The notes below the pieces were generated by a model. It searched no databases. It saw nothing but the letters and a program-made list of their open reading frames with translations, and was not told where the DNA came from. A stretch of 12,542 bases of DNA from Chloroflexota bacterium (GTDB taxonomy: Bacteria; Chloroflexota; Dormibacteria; Dormibacterales; Dormibacteraceae): NCBI GenBank assembly GCA_005888075.1, contig VBKD01000046.1:1-12542 (forward strand), in the 5' to 3' direction. A program made the position numbers and the translations under genes. How positions within the stretch are numbered: position 1 is the stretch's first letter; each line of letters begins with the position of its first letter. Of this stretch, positions 1 to 7,195 are shown piece after piece.

Positions 1-309
1 ACCGCCCGCCTTCGTGACCCACGCGACCTCGGGCGCGAAACCTTCGACGTGCTCGGCCTCTTTCAGCAACAGGTCGCGAGGGATGAGCAGCGGAAAGGCC
101 CAGTTCTCGTGGTCGCTCTCCTTGATCATGTCGTCGAAGGCCCGCATCATCGCTTCCCACATGGCCCAGCCGTAGGGGCGGACGACCATCATGCCCTTGA
201 CCCCGGACCAGTCCGCCAGCTCCGCCTTGCGGATGACGTCCGTGTACCAGCGGTCGAAGTCGACCGACATCTTGGTGACTTCTTTGACGAAGTCCTGCGG
301 CTCTTCCAG
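1..309 (-). CDS. proS: Prolyl-tRNA synthetase, type 3 (archaeal/eukaryal-like), N-terminal part only
   Basis: Charges tRNA-Pro with proline in the cytoplasm (class II aminoacyl-tRNA synthetase). Only the first roughly 100 residues are present; the gene runs off the left edge. The reading frame contains DFVKEVTKMSVDFDRWYTDV, then KAELADWSGVKGMMVVRPYG and, later, EGFAPEVAWVTKAGG. This is the N-terminal pattern of the short archaeal-type ProRS (FV.EIT..S.DF..WY.DV..KAELADYSPVRG.MVIRPYGY), not the longer E. coli type. The only ATG in the frame is at 270-268, inside the conserved block (the M of TKMSVDF), so it would cut off conserved DFVKEVTK. No ATG, GTG or TTG lies further upstream in frame. 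CTG codons lie at 309-307 and at 321-319, the latter overlapping the ispG stop as CTGA. I give 309 as best fit to family length; 321 or 270 remain possible. Family call is secure, start is not. Confidence 0.88.
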   Translation of the reverse strand, partial: MEEPQDFVKEVTKMSVDFDRWYTDVIRKAELADWSGVKGMMVVRPYGWAMWEAMMRAFDDMIKESDHENWAFPLLIPRDLLLKEAEHVEGFAPEVAWVTKAGG

Positions 310-317
310 GGTTTGCT

Positions 318-1442
318 TCAGCTTTGGATCGCCGCCGGGACGTGCTCGGCCGCGATCGCATCGATCTCGGCCAGCAACACTGGAAGCAGCTCCTCCTGGG
401 GCACGGTCTTGTACAGCTTACCTTTCCTAAAAATCACGCCCTTGCCGCGCCCACCGGTCACGCCGATGTCGGCATGTCGGGCCTCCGCCGGACCGTTGAC
501 GACGCAGCCCATCACCGCGACAGTGATCGGAACCTTGAGCTTCGCGATGTATGACTCGACAGCCTTGACAGTGGGCACCATGTCGTACTCCAGCCGCCCG
601 CAAGTCGGGCAGGCGACCAGCGTCGGGCTCTCGTTGCGGAAGGCCAGCGTCTTCAGAATCTCGTGGGCGACGCGCACCTCCTCTCGCGGATCCGACGTAG
701 CGAGTGAAACGCGGATGGTGTCGCCGATGCCTTCGCTGAGGAGGATGCCCATGCCGACCGCGCTTCGGATGCTGCCCGCCTCCACGGGTCCGGACTCGGT
801 GACCCCCAGATGGATGGGGTACGGCCGCGCGGCCGCGAACTTCCGGTTCGCCATGATGTTGGTCCAGACGTCGGTCGCTTTCAGCGAAACCTTGATGAAG
901 CCCGGGCCGTAGTCGAGATCCTCGAGGATCTTGCAGTGGCCGAGTGCGACCTCGACCATGCGGTCGGCCGTCTGCTCGCGGTCGTCGCGGTTGATCTGGT
1001 GCTGCTCACGCAGGCTTTTGTGCACCTCTTCGGGCAGCGACCCCGCGTTGACCCCGATACGGAATGGAATCTGGCGCTCCTTGGCGGCGGCGACGACCTT
1101 CGCGACCTTGTCGCGATCCGGAATGTTGCCCGGGTTGAGCCTCAGGCAATGCACGCCGGCTTCGATCGCCATCAGAGCGAGCGTGTGGTCGTAGTGAATG
1201 TCGGCGATGACGGGCAGAGGCGAACCCTTCACGATCTCCTTCAACGCTTCTGCGGCTTCGTGATCGGGCACCGCGGGACGGACGATCTCGCAGCCCGCCT
1301 CCTTCAGCTCGTGGATCTGGCGCAGGGTCGCCTTGACGTCACGGGTGTCGGTCTTGGTCATGGTCTGGACGGCGATCGGCGCCGCCCCACCGATGACCAC
1401 CCCACCCACGTTGACCGGAATTGCCTTCCGCCGGTTCGCCAT
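318..1442 (-). CDS. ispG: (E)-4-hydroxy-3-methylbut-2-enyl-diphosphate synthase
   Basis: IspG (GcpE) is the penultimate enzyme of the MEP isoprenoid pathway. It reductively converts MEcPP to HMBPP using a [4Fe-4S] cluster. From the ATG at 1442 the product has 374 residues, a normal length for the bacterial form without a large insert. The N-terminal TIM-barrel part is visible in VNVGG, IAVQTMTKTDTRD and CLRLNPGNIP. The cluster ligands are clear: Cys278 and Cys281 in ACPTCGRLEYD, Cys313 in MGCVVNGPAEA, with Glu320 matching the fourth ligand of the family. A TTG at 1448 lies two codons upstream and could also start the protein; it sits 11 bases after a GGGGG stretch, the ATG 17 bases after it. 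The rseP stop is only about 10 bases upstream, so the two are co-transcribed. The stop TGA at 320-318 overlaps a CTG codon in the proS frame. Confidence 0.96.
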   Translation of the reverse strand: MANRRKAIPVNVGGVVIGGAAPIAVQTMTKTDTRDVKATLRQIHELKEAGCEIVRPAVPDHEAAEALKEIVKGSPLPVIADIHYDHTLALMAIEAGVHCLRLNPGNIPDRDKVAKVVAAAKERQIPFRIGVNAGSLPEEVHKSLREQHQINRDDREQTADRMVEVALGHCKILEDLDYGPGFIKVSLKATDVWTNIMANRKFAAARPYPIHLGVTESGPVEAGSIRSAVGMGILLSEGIGDTIRVSLATSDPREEVRVAHEILKTLAFRNESPTLVACPTCGRLEYDMVPTVKAVESYIAKLKVPITVAVMGCVVNGPAEARHADIGVTGGRGKGVIFRKGKLYKTVPQEELLPVLLAEIDAIAAEHVPAAIQS

Positions 1443-1451
1443 CGCCAACGG

Positions 1452-2504
1452 CTAGTGAACCCCCGGGAACTGCCCGGTGACGATGCGCTGGATGTCGAGG
1501 AAGCTGATCAACGCGGCAAGGGCGAGCAGGGCGACCAGTCCCCATCGCTGGATGTTCAGCTCCATGCCGCGGTCGAACGGACGCCGTCGCAGCACCTCGA
1601 CGATCACCACCACAATCCTTCCTCCGTCGAGCGCGAGCAGGGGCAGAAGGTTGGTGAACCCGAGCGCCACGGAGAGGAGCGCGACCAGGAGCAGGTAGTT
1701 CGCGACGCCCTGGTTGACCGAGCTCAGCGTGACGTCGGCGATGCCGATCGGCCCGGTCAGCCCTGACGGGCCCAGCAAGCCGCCGGGCACCTGGCCGCTG
1801 ACCAGCTGCGACAGGCCCTGGACGAGGCTTCCTATCGCAACCACCGGAAACGAGGCCCCATCAACCACCGCAGTCTGCGGTGTGAGGATGCGGCGGATGC
1901 CAAACCCGACCTGGCATGAGGTGCCCTGGCACTTCGGCACGACCGAGTACTGGAAGGATTGTCCGTTGGCGTGCACTCCGGTGATCAGGAGCGGGGCTCC
2001 TGGCGCGGCGGTCTCCTCCTGGCGGATCTGGTCGGGGCTGGTGATGGTCTTGCCGTTGACGGTGAGCAGACGGTCGCCTGCCTGGAAGCCGGCGGCGGCG
2101 GCGGGCGAGTCCTTCACCACGCCCACCACCTTTCCCGGATCGGTGTTGAGCTGCGTGAGGTTGAAGCCGGTGACCACGATGATGGCGACCAGGAAGTTCG
2201 CGAGCGGGCCGCCGAACAGGATCAGGATCCTCTGCAGCGCCGGCTTGCGGTGGAAGCCGTTGGGGTCCTCGAAGTCGCCCGCCTCCATTCCCCCCATCCG
2301 GACGTAGCCGAGGATGGGAAGGGCCCGGAGCGCGTAGAGAGTGCCTCCTCGAGTGAAAGACCAGACCTTAGCCCCGGCGCCGATCGAGAACTCGATCACT
2401 CGGAGCTTGAAGAGCTTGGCGAAAGCGAAGTGGCCTGCCTCGTGCGGGGCGATCAGCAGGAGAAACATTCCGGCGACTGCGACGACGTAAAGCAGGATGT
2501 TCAT
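1452..2504 (-). CDS. rseP: Site-2 intramembrane metalloprotease RseP/RasP family
   Basis: Zinc metalloprotease of the M50 (site-2 protease) family, an integral membrane protein that cuts transmembrane substrates such as anti-sigma factors and remnant signal peptides. The 350-residue product begins with a hydrophobic helix carrying the HEAGH zinc site (His21, Glu22, His25). The membrane-associated GGPLANF motif is at 98-104. One PDZ-like domain (about 125-185) contains SPAAAAGFQAGDRLLTVNGK. The C-terminal membrane part carries LDGGR with the third zinc ligand Asp293, and a last hydrophobic helix is at about 321-336. The loop before the third ligand reads NLLPLLALDGG, where most relatives have Pro-x-Pro. 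Cys192 and Cys197 (KCQGTSCQ) follow the PDZ domain. The ATG overlaps the dxr stop as ATGA, and a GAGGG ribosome site lies at 2509-2513. The substrate cannot be told from the sequence. Confidence 0.94.
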   Translation of the reverse strand: MNILLYVVAVAGMFLLLIAPHEAGHFAFAKLFKLRVIEFSIGAGAKVWSFTRGGTLYALRALPILGYVRMGGMEAGDFEDPNGFHRKPALQRILILFGGPLANFLVAIIVVTGFNLTQLNTDPGKVVGVVKDSPAAAAGFQAGDRLLTVNGKTITSPDQIRQEETAAPGAPLLITGVHANGQSFQYSVVPKCQGTSCQVGFGIRRILTPQTAVVDGASFPVVAIGSLVQGLSQLVSGQVPGGLLGPSGLTGPIGIADVTLSSVNQGVANYLLLVALLSVALGFTNLLPLLALDGGRIVVVIVEVLRRRPFDRGMELNIQRWGLVALLALAALISFLDIQRIVTGQFPGVH

Positions 2505-3625
2505 AGGGCCCTCAGACTACCGGAGTTCTCCCGGATGTAAGCCCGCGCCCAGCGGTCCGCGTCAAGGATGGCCTCCAGCGATTCTCCGCCCCCCTTGAAC
2601 GCGCCCAGGGCGCCCTCGACGCTGCGCACGATCCCGCTGAACGGGATCTCACGGGCCAGGAAGGCCTTCACCGCCTCCTCGTTCGCCGCGTTCAGAACCG
2701 CGGGGTGCCCGTTGCCTTTGACCGCCGCCTGGCGCGCGAGCCTCACGCTCGGGAACCGGCCCTCGTCCAGGTCATGGAACTCGAGCCCGCTCAGCTCCTT
2801 CATGCTCGTCGACGGGACCGCGTCGGAGAGGCGGTCGGGGTAGGCGAGCGCGACGGCAATCGGCAGCCGCATGTCGGGACGGCCGAGCTGGGCCTTCAGC
2901 GAGCCGTCGACGAGCTCGACCAGCGAGTGAACGACGCTCTGCGGGTGGATGCAGACCGCGATCGCGTCCAGCGGGATGCCGAACAGGTGATGCGCCTCGA
3001 TCAGCTCGAGGCCCTTGTTCATGAGGGTTGCCGAATCGACGGTGACCTTTGGGCCCATCGACCAACGCGGATGGTTGAGCGCCTGCTCGACCGAAACCTG
3101 GTCGAGGTCGAGGTCCGGGTGGGCCCAGAACGGCCCGCCGCTGGCCGTGAGGATCAAGCGGCGGACATTTTCGCGCCGCTCCCCCCACAAGCACTGCCAG
3201 ATCGCACTGTGCTCGGAATCGATCGGACGGATGCCCTTGATTTCTGGGAGTGCGCCCTGCGCGCGCCCGGCGAAGGCCTTCATGACCAGCGCGCCGGCCA
3301 TCACGAGCACCTCCTTGGTCGCGAGGGCCACATCCTTGCCGGCGTGCAGCGCGGAAAGCGTCGGCCCGAGAGCACGGGCGCCGGGAATCGCGACGACCAC
3401 TACATCGCACCGCGGGTCGGTGACCATGGACTCGACCCGCGCATCGAACTCAGGCTCGCCCGCCTGACCTTGAACCAGGTAGTCGGCTTCGCGGTTGGTG
3501 GAACGGACGCCTTCGGTCAGCCCGAACAGGCGAAACCGACCGGGGTTCCGATCGATCACGTCGAGTGTCTGCCGGCCGATGGATCCGGTGGCGCCGAGGA
3601 CCGCCACGTTGATCGGTCTCGTCAT
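2501..3625 (-). CDS. dxr: 1-deoxy-D-xylulose-5-phosphate reductoisomerase
   Basis: Dxr (IspC) converts DXP to 2-C-methyl-D-erythritol 4-phosphate with NADPH, the first committed step of the MEP pathway. The 374-residue product starts with the NADPH Rossmann motif GATGSIG (11-17). Metal ligands are visible as Asp136 and Glu138 in PIDSEHSA and Glu207 in LMNKGLELIE. Substrate-phosphate contacts are seen in ASGGPFW (161-167) and the HPQS segment (227-230). The flexible loop NHPRWSMGPK (184-193) and the C-terminal NAANEEAV helix complete the family pattern. One oddity is A-T-K-E at 102-105, where most Dxr proteins have A-N-K-E. The ATG follows the cdsA stop with no base between, and no clear ribosome site is seen, so translational coupling is likely. 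The stop TGA overlaps the rseP ATG. Function assignment is secure. Confidence 0.96.
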   Translation of the reverse strand: MTRPINVAVLGATGSIGRQTLDVIDRNPGRFRLFGLTEGVRSTNREADYLVQGQAGEPEFDARVESMVTDPRCDVVVVAIPGARALGPTLSALHAGKDVALATKEVLVMAGALVMKAFAGRAQGALPEIKGIRPIDSEHSAIWQCLWGERRENVRRLILTASGGPFWAHPDLDLDQVSVEQALNHPRWSMGPKVTVDSATLMNKGLELIEAHHLFGIPLDAIAVCIHPQSVVHSLVELVDGSLKAQLGRPDMRLPIAVALAYPDRLSDAVPSTSMKELSGLEFHDLDEGRFPSVRLARQAAVKGNGHPAVLNAANEEAVKAFLAREIPFSGIVRSVEGALGAFKGGGESLEAILDADRWARAYIRENSGSLRAL

Positions 3626-4468
3626 CTAAAGAATGTGGAACATCGTGACGTAGAAATAGACGAGGATCGGCGGAAAGAGGATCGAATCGAGCCGGTCCAG
3701 CACGCCGCCGTGTCCCGGGATGAGGTGCGAGGAATCCTTGACCTCGGCGATGCGCTTCATCTGAGACTCCACCAGGTCCCCCACCTCGGCGCTGATTCCG
3801 ATCAGCACGCCGAGCACGATTGCATGGATCGGAGACAGGCCGATCACGGCTGAAACGCCGATCAACATCACGACGACGGCCCCGACCACCCCGGCCACCG
3901 CGCCTTCGACCGTCTTATTTGGGCTGATCGTCGGAAAGAACGGATGCCGGCCGATGCGGCTGCCGACCAGCAGCGCCGCCGCATCGCTCACGACCACGGC
4001 GAGGATCGTGAACAACGTCCAGGCCAGCCCGTTGGGCTTCGAGGTATAGAGAAGAAGGTAGTAATTGAACGGCATTCCGATGTAGAGCGCCCCGGCCGTG
4101 CCCATGGCCCATCGCCCGAGGCCTTGCCGGCGACCTGGAACTACCAGGAACACGGCCAGCCCTCCGACCAGGGCCAGAGACAGGACGAGGGCGACGTCGA
4201 TCTGTTTCAGGACCGTGCCGCTGAACGCCAAAAACAGTCCGAGCGGGAAGAGCAGCCAGGTCGGCGCTCGAAACCCCATGCGGTCGGACAGGCCGTTGAA
4301 CTCCCAGAGCGCAAGGCCTCCGAGCAGGAGGACCAGGGCGTATACGCCATAGATCCCGACCAGGACCAACCCGATGACGAGGCCGAGGAAGACGAACGCG
4401 CTCAGGATGCGAACCATGAGTGGACTCGGCTTCCAGCCGCTCGCCATTGACGGATTCTGCGTCGTCAT
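3626..4468 (-). CDS. cdsA: Phosphatidate cytidylyltransferase (CDP-diacylglycerol synthase)
   Basis: CdsA makes CDP-diacylglycerol from CTP and phosphatidic acid, the branch point for bacterial phospholipids, in the cytoplasmic membrane. The product of 280 residues is largely hydrophobic, with many membrane helices from about residue 20 onward. The family signature is complete near the C-terminus: SQMKRIAEVKDSSHLIPGHG followed by GVLDRLD, residues 235-261, which holds the metal and CTP-binding Lys and Asp residues. I chose the ATG at 4468 because it forms an ATGA overlap with the uppS stop (4467-4465) and has GGTGGGG upstream at SD distance. A GTG at 4495 would add nine residues with no family support. 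It lies between uppS and dxr, as in the Firmicutes-type cluster. Confidence 0.95.
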   Translation of the reverse strand: MTTQNPSMASGWKPSPLMVRILSAFVFLGLVIGLVLVGIYGVYALVLLLGGLALWEFNGLSDRMGFRAPTWLLFPLGLFLAFSGTVLKQIDVALVLSLALVGGLAVFLVVPGRRQGLGRWAMGTAGALYIGMPFNYYLLLYTSKPNGLAWTLFTILAVVVSDAAALLVGSRIGRHPFFPTISPNKTVEGAVAGVVGAVVVMLIGVSAVIGLSPIHAIVLGVLIGISAEVGDLVESQMKRIAEVKDSSHLIPGHGGVLDRLDSILFPPILVYFYVTMFHIL

Positions 4469-5247
4469 CGGGCAGCCCCACCCAAGCGGCCCCACCCGCG
4501 GGCTTCGCCGGCGACCTCCCTAGCAAGTGGGGAGTTGGCATTCGCCGCAACTTCCGGCCGCCCGCCAAAACGGCGGATGCGCGAGGCGTAATCGGCGAGC
4601 GCCGCTTTCAGGTCGTCGGGGCCGAAGTCGGGCCACAAGGTATCGGTGACGAGCATCTCCGCGTATGCCCCTTGCCACAAGAGGAAGTTGCTGACGCGGC
4701 GTTCCCCCGCGGTCCGGATGATCAGGTCGGGATCCGGAAGGTCGGGGTGATACATCCGCGCGGAGACGGCGGCTTCATCGATCTGGTCCGGGGTAAGCCC
4801 GTCCGCTACCACCTTCCTCACCGCATCCACGATCTCTTGCCGGCCACCGTAATTGAGGCAAACGTTGAGGACGCCCTTTGCGTTATTCGCGGTGCGCCGC
4901 TCAGCCTCGTCGATTCTCTCCCGCATGCGTGACGAAAGGCCGTCGCGCATCCCGCTGACCACGATACGCACGCCCCGGCGGTGCATCTCGTCGATCTCAC
5001 GCTGCATCGTCTCGTGGAAAAGGCGCATGAGCGCGCGAACCTCTGCGCGCGGCCGGGTCCAGTTCTCGGTCGAGAACGCGTAGACGGAGAGGACGTGGAC
5101 GCCGAGCTCCTCGCACGCCTCGAGCACGCGCTTGATCGAGCGGACGCCGGCTCGGTGGCCGAAGCTGGCCGGGTGGCTGCGCCGGCGGGCCCAGCGCCCG
5201 TTGCCGTCCATGATGATCCCGATGTGTTGGGGGACTTGTGAATCCAA
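4465..5247 (-). CDS. uppS: Isoprenyl transferase (undecaprenyl diphosphate synthase family)
   Basis: cis-Prenyltransferase that adds isopentenyl units to farnesyl diphosphate to make the C55 lipid carrier for cell-wall synthesis. The 260-residue product carries the whole family pattern: IGIIMDGNGRWA with catalytic Asp14, the STENWTRP segment (59-66), LNYGGRQEI, the diphosphate-binding RTAGERRVSNFLLWQ (from Arg178), LWPDF, and the end motif RRFGGR (205-210 region and after). About 30 residues of poorly conserved tail follow RRFGGR. The start is a TTG at 5247; no ATG or GTG occurs in frame between the upstream in-frame TAG and the conserved block. No good ribosome site precedes it. It starts 45 bases after the frr stop, the longest gap in this operon segment. 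Chain length of the product cannot be told from sequence alone. Confidence 0.94.
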   Translation of the reverse strand: MDSQVPQHIGIIMDGNGRWARRRSHPASFGHRAGVRSIKRVLEACEELGVHVLSVYAFSTENWTRPRAEVRALMRLFHETMQREIDEMHRRGVRIVVSGMRDGLSSRMRERIDEAERRTANNAKGVLNVCLNYGGRQEIVDAVRKVVADGLTPDQIDEAAVSARMYHPDLPDPDLIIRTAGERRVSNFLLWQGAYAEMLVTDTLWPDFGPDDLKAALADYASRIRRFGGRPEVAANANSPLAREVAGEARGWGRLGGAAR

Positions 5248-5292
5248 AGCTGAGGAAAGCGTACCGACTGGGCCTGAAAACAGCTTCGGGGT

Positions 5293-5850
5293 CTAGAGCT
5301 CCATTACTTCGGATTCTTTGCGGGCTGCTAGGGCTTCCACTCTTTCGATCTGGGCTTCGGTGATTTTCTGCAGGCGGGCATGGCCGCGCTTCGATTCGTC
5401 TTCCGCCACCTCGCCCGCCTTCTGCATCTGGTCGATGCGATGGAGCTCGTCCCGGCGGATGTTTCGGATGGCCACCCGCGCCTCCTCCGCCTTGTGCCGC
5501 GCTAGCTTCACGTACTCCTTCCGGCGCTCCTCGGTGAGCGGCGGGATGGGGACCCGGATGAGCTGGCCGTCGTTCGTCGGGTTGAGGCCCTGCTCCCCGC
5601 TGCGAAGTGCTTTCTCAATCGCCCCAAGCTGGCTCTTGTCGTAAACCTGCACGACCAGAAGGCGCGGCTCCGGCGCGCTGATCTGCGCGAGCTGGTTCAG
5701 CGGTGTCGGCGTGCCGTAGTACGGGACCATCACCTTATCGATGAGCGCCGGATTCGCTCGGCCGGTGCGGATGGACGCGAGCTCAGAGGCGAAATGCTCG
5801 ACCGACTTCGCCATCTTCGATTCAGCGTCGCGCAGGATCGGATCGATCAT
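5293..5850 (-). CDS. frr: Ribosome recycling factor
   Basis: RRF splits post-termination ribosomes together with EF-G so that they can be reused. The 185 residues are exactly the usual length. The pattern is typical: a first helix ending in SIRTGRANP (26-34), the small beta domain around VPYYGTPTPLNQLAQIS, then VYDKSQLGAIEKAL, LNPTNDGQLIRVPIPPLTEE, and the long helices RRKEYVKLARHKAEEARVAI and onward, charged and coiled-coil-like. The ATG at 5850 overlaps the pyrH stop as ATGA; no strong ribosome site lies close to it, so reinitiation after pyrH is likely. It sits directly after pyrH as in nearly all bacteria. Confidence 0.97.
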   Translation of the reverse strand: MIDPILRDAESKMAKSVEHFASELASIRTGRANPALIDKVMVPYYGTPTPLNQLAQISAPEPRLLVVQVYDKSQLGAIEKALRSGEQGLNPTNDGQLIRVPIPPLTEERRKEYVKLARHKAEEARVAIRNIRRDELHRIDQMQKAGEVAEDESKRGHARLQKITEAQIERVEALAARKESEVMEL

Positions 5851-6575
5851 GAAGCAGCGCTGACCAAAGTTCCGATCTCCTCACCCAGCACTACGCGTTC
5901 GATGTTGCCTGATTGGAGCAGGTTGAACACGACGATCGGTACGCCATTGTCCATGCACAGCGTCAGCGCTGTGTTGTCCATCACCTCGATGCCGCGGTTC
6001 AGCACCTCCATGTAGCCGAGGTGCGCGAACTTCGTCGCCGTCGGATCACGCGTGGGGTCGGCGGTGTACACCCCGTCAACCTTCGTGGCTTTCAGGATGA
6101 CGTCCGCCTCGATCTCGACCGCGCGCAGCGCGGCGGTCGTGTCGGTCGTGAAGTAAGGATTGCCCGTTCCGGCGGCGAGAATGACCACCCTTCCTTTCTC
6201 CAGATGGCGTACGGCGCGGCGGCGGATGTACGGCTCGGCGACCTGCGGCATCTGGATCGCGGTCATCGTCCGCGCCGGGATGCCCGTGCGCTCGAGCGCG
6301 TCCTGCATCGCCAGCGCGTTGATCACCGTGGCGAGCATGCCCATGTAGTCGCCGGTCGCGCGATCGAACCCGAGCTCGGTCGCCGCCAGTCCGCGGAAGA
6401 TGTTGCCGCCGCCGACAACCAGGGCGATCTGCACCCCCAACTGGTGCACGCTCTTGATCTGGGTCGCGATGTTCTTCACGAATCCGAGATCGATGCCATA
6501 GTCTCGATTGCCGCCAAGCGCTTCACCGCTCAGCTTGAGCAGCACCCGGTTGTATTTCGGGGATCGATCTCCCAG
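5847..6575 (-). CDS. pyrH: UMP kinase (uridylate kinase), probable CTG start
   Basis: PyrH phosphorylates UMP to UDP with ATP, a hexameric enzyme of the amino-acid-kinase fold in pyrimidine synthesis. Motifs are complete: LLKLSGEAL, GGGNIFRG (55-62), GDYMGMLAT (75-83), GTGNPYFTTDT (136-146) and KVDGVYTADP (155-164). The only conventional start is a GTG at 6545, but that codon is the conserved Val of RVLLKLSGEAL and would remove the usual ten or so residues before it. The same frame stays open upstream and reads GDRSPKYNRVLLKLSGEA, as expected for the family. It contains no ATG, GTG or TTG, only CTG at 6575 and CTG at 6584 (the latter overlapping the tsf stop as CTGA). AGGGAG at 6587-6592 lies 11 bases before the 6575 codon. 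I therefore place the start at 6575 (242 residues). Function is certain, start is inference. Confidence 0.93.
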   Translation of the reverse strand: MGDRSPKYNRVLLKLSGEALGGNRDYGIDLGFVKNIATQIKSVHQLGVQIALVVGGGNIFRGLAATELGFDRATGDYMGMLATVINALAMQDALERTGIPARTMTAIQMPQVAEPYIRRRAVRHLEKGRVVILAAGTGNPYFTTDTTAALRAVEIEADVILKATKVDGVYTADPTRDPTATKFAHLGYMEVLNRGIEVMDNTALTLCMDNGVPIVVFNLLQSGNIERVVLGEEIGTLVSAAS

Positions 6576-6580
6576 CTGGC

Positions 6581-7195
6581 TCAGGACTCCCTGATGTTAA
6601 AGCGCGCGAACCTGCGGACGGTGATGTTTTCCTGGAGCTTCGAGATGTACTCCGCGATGAGCTGCTCCACCGTATGGCTCGGCTCACGGAAGTAGGACTG
6701 TTCCAGGAGGCAGCTCTGCTTCAGGAAATTCTCGATCTGGCTCTCGACGATCTTCGGGATGATCTGCTCGGGCTTGCCGTCCTGCTGAGCTTTCGCCTCG
6801 TAGACAGTCCTCTCTTCGACCAGCACCTCATCGGGCACGTCCTCGCGTGACACCCAGCGCGGCTCGAACCCGGCCACCTGCAGAGCCAGCTCCTTCGCGA
6901 GCTTGCGGAACTCCGTGCCCTTGGCCACGAAGTCGGTCTCGCAGTTCACCTCGATGAGCACGCCTACCTGGGGCGGGTAGTCCTCGCCGGTTGTGTGCAG
7001 GTACGCCTCGACCACGCCCTGGCCCGTCGCCCGGCCCGCGCGCTTGCTCGCTTTCGCTATGCCTTTCTCCCGGAGGATTGTGAACGCCTTCTCCAGGTCG
7101 CCGTCGGCCTCCTCGAGCGCATTCTTGCAGTCCATCATCCCGGCACCCGACATCTCGCGGAGCTTCTTGACGAGGTCCAGGCTGACCGATGCCAA
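6581..7195 (-). CDS. tsf: Elongation factor Ts
   Basis: EF-Ts is the guanine-nucleotide exchange factor that recharges EF-Tu. The 204-residue product is of the short class, like Thermus rather than the roughly 280-residue E. coli form. The N-terminal UBA-like domain is seen in VKKLREMSGAGMMDCKNALE (about 9-28). The core motif that contacts EF-Tu appears as NCETDFVAKGTEF (84-96), and the C-terminal ITVRRFARF is typical. The start is TTG at 7195, placed immediately after the rpsB stop (TAA at 7198-7196). A GAGGAG ribosome site within the end of rpsB at 7205-7210 has nine-base spacing and supports this start. rpsB-tsf pairing is nearly universal. Confidence 0.96.
   Translation of the reverse strand: MASVSLDLVKKLREMSGAGMMDCKNALEEADGDLEKAFTILREKGIAKASKRAGRATGQGVVEAYLHTTGEDYPPQVGVLIEVNCETDFVAKGTEFRKLAKELALQVAGFEPRWVSREDVPDEVLVEERTVYEAKAQQDGKPEQIIPKIVESQIENFLKQSCLLEQSYFREPSHTVEQLIAEYISKLQENITVRRFARFNIRES
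6587..6592 (-). promoter_or_regulatory. Ribosome binding site-like AGGGAG before pyrH
   Basis: AGGGAG on the minus strand, within the last codons of tsf. It lies 11 bases before CTG 6575 and two bases before CTG 6584, while the GTG at 6545 has no comparable site near it. This is the main nucleotide argument for a CTG start of pyrH. The hexamer also encodes conserved tsf residues, so it could be coincidence. Confidence 0.45.

Noticed and set aside
810..1766. Plus-strand open frame (318 codons) opposite ispG and rseP
   Set aside because: Same pattern of shadow coding; no motif and it crosses a real gene boundary.
2705..3853. Long plus-strand open frame (382 codons) opposite dxr and cdsA
   Set aside because: Its translation is Arg/Asp/Val/Gly/His-rich with no family motif, and it mirrors well-identified genes on the minus strand. 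Long antisense frames are expected in GC-rich DNA.
4469..4495. GTG at 4495 as the cdsA start
   Set aside because: The ATG at 4468 forms the ATGA overlap seen at other junctions, and the nine extra residues have no family support.
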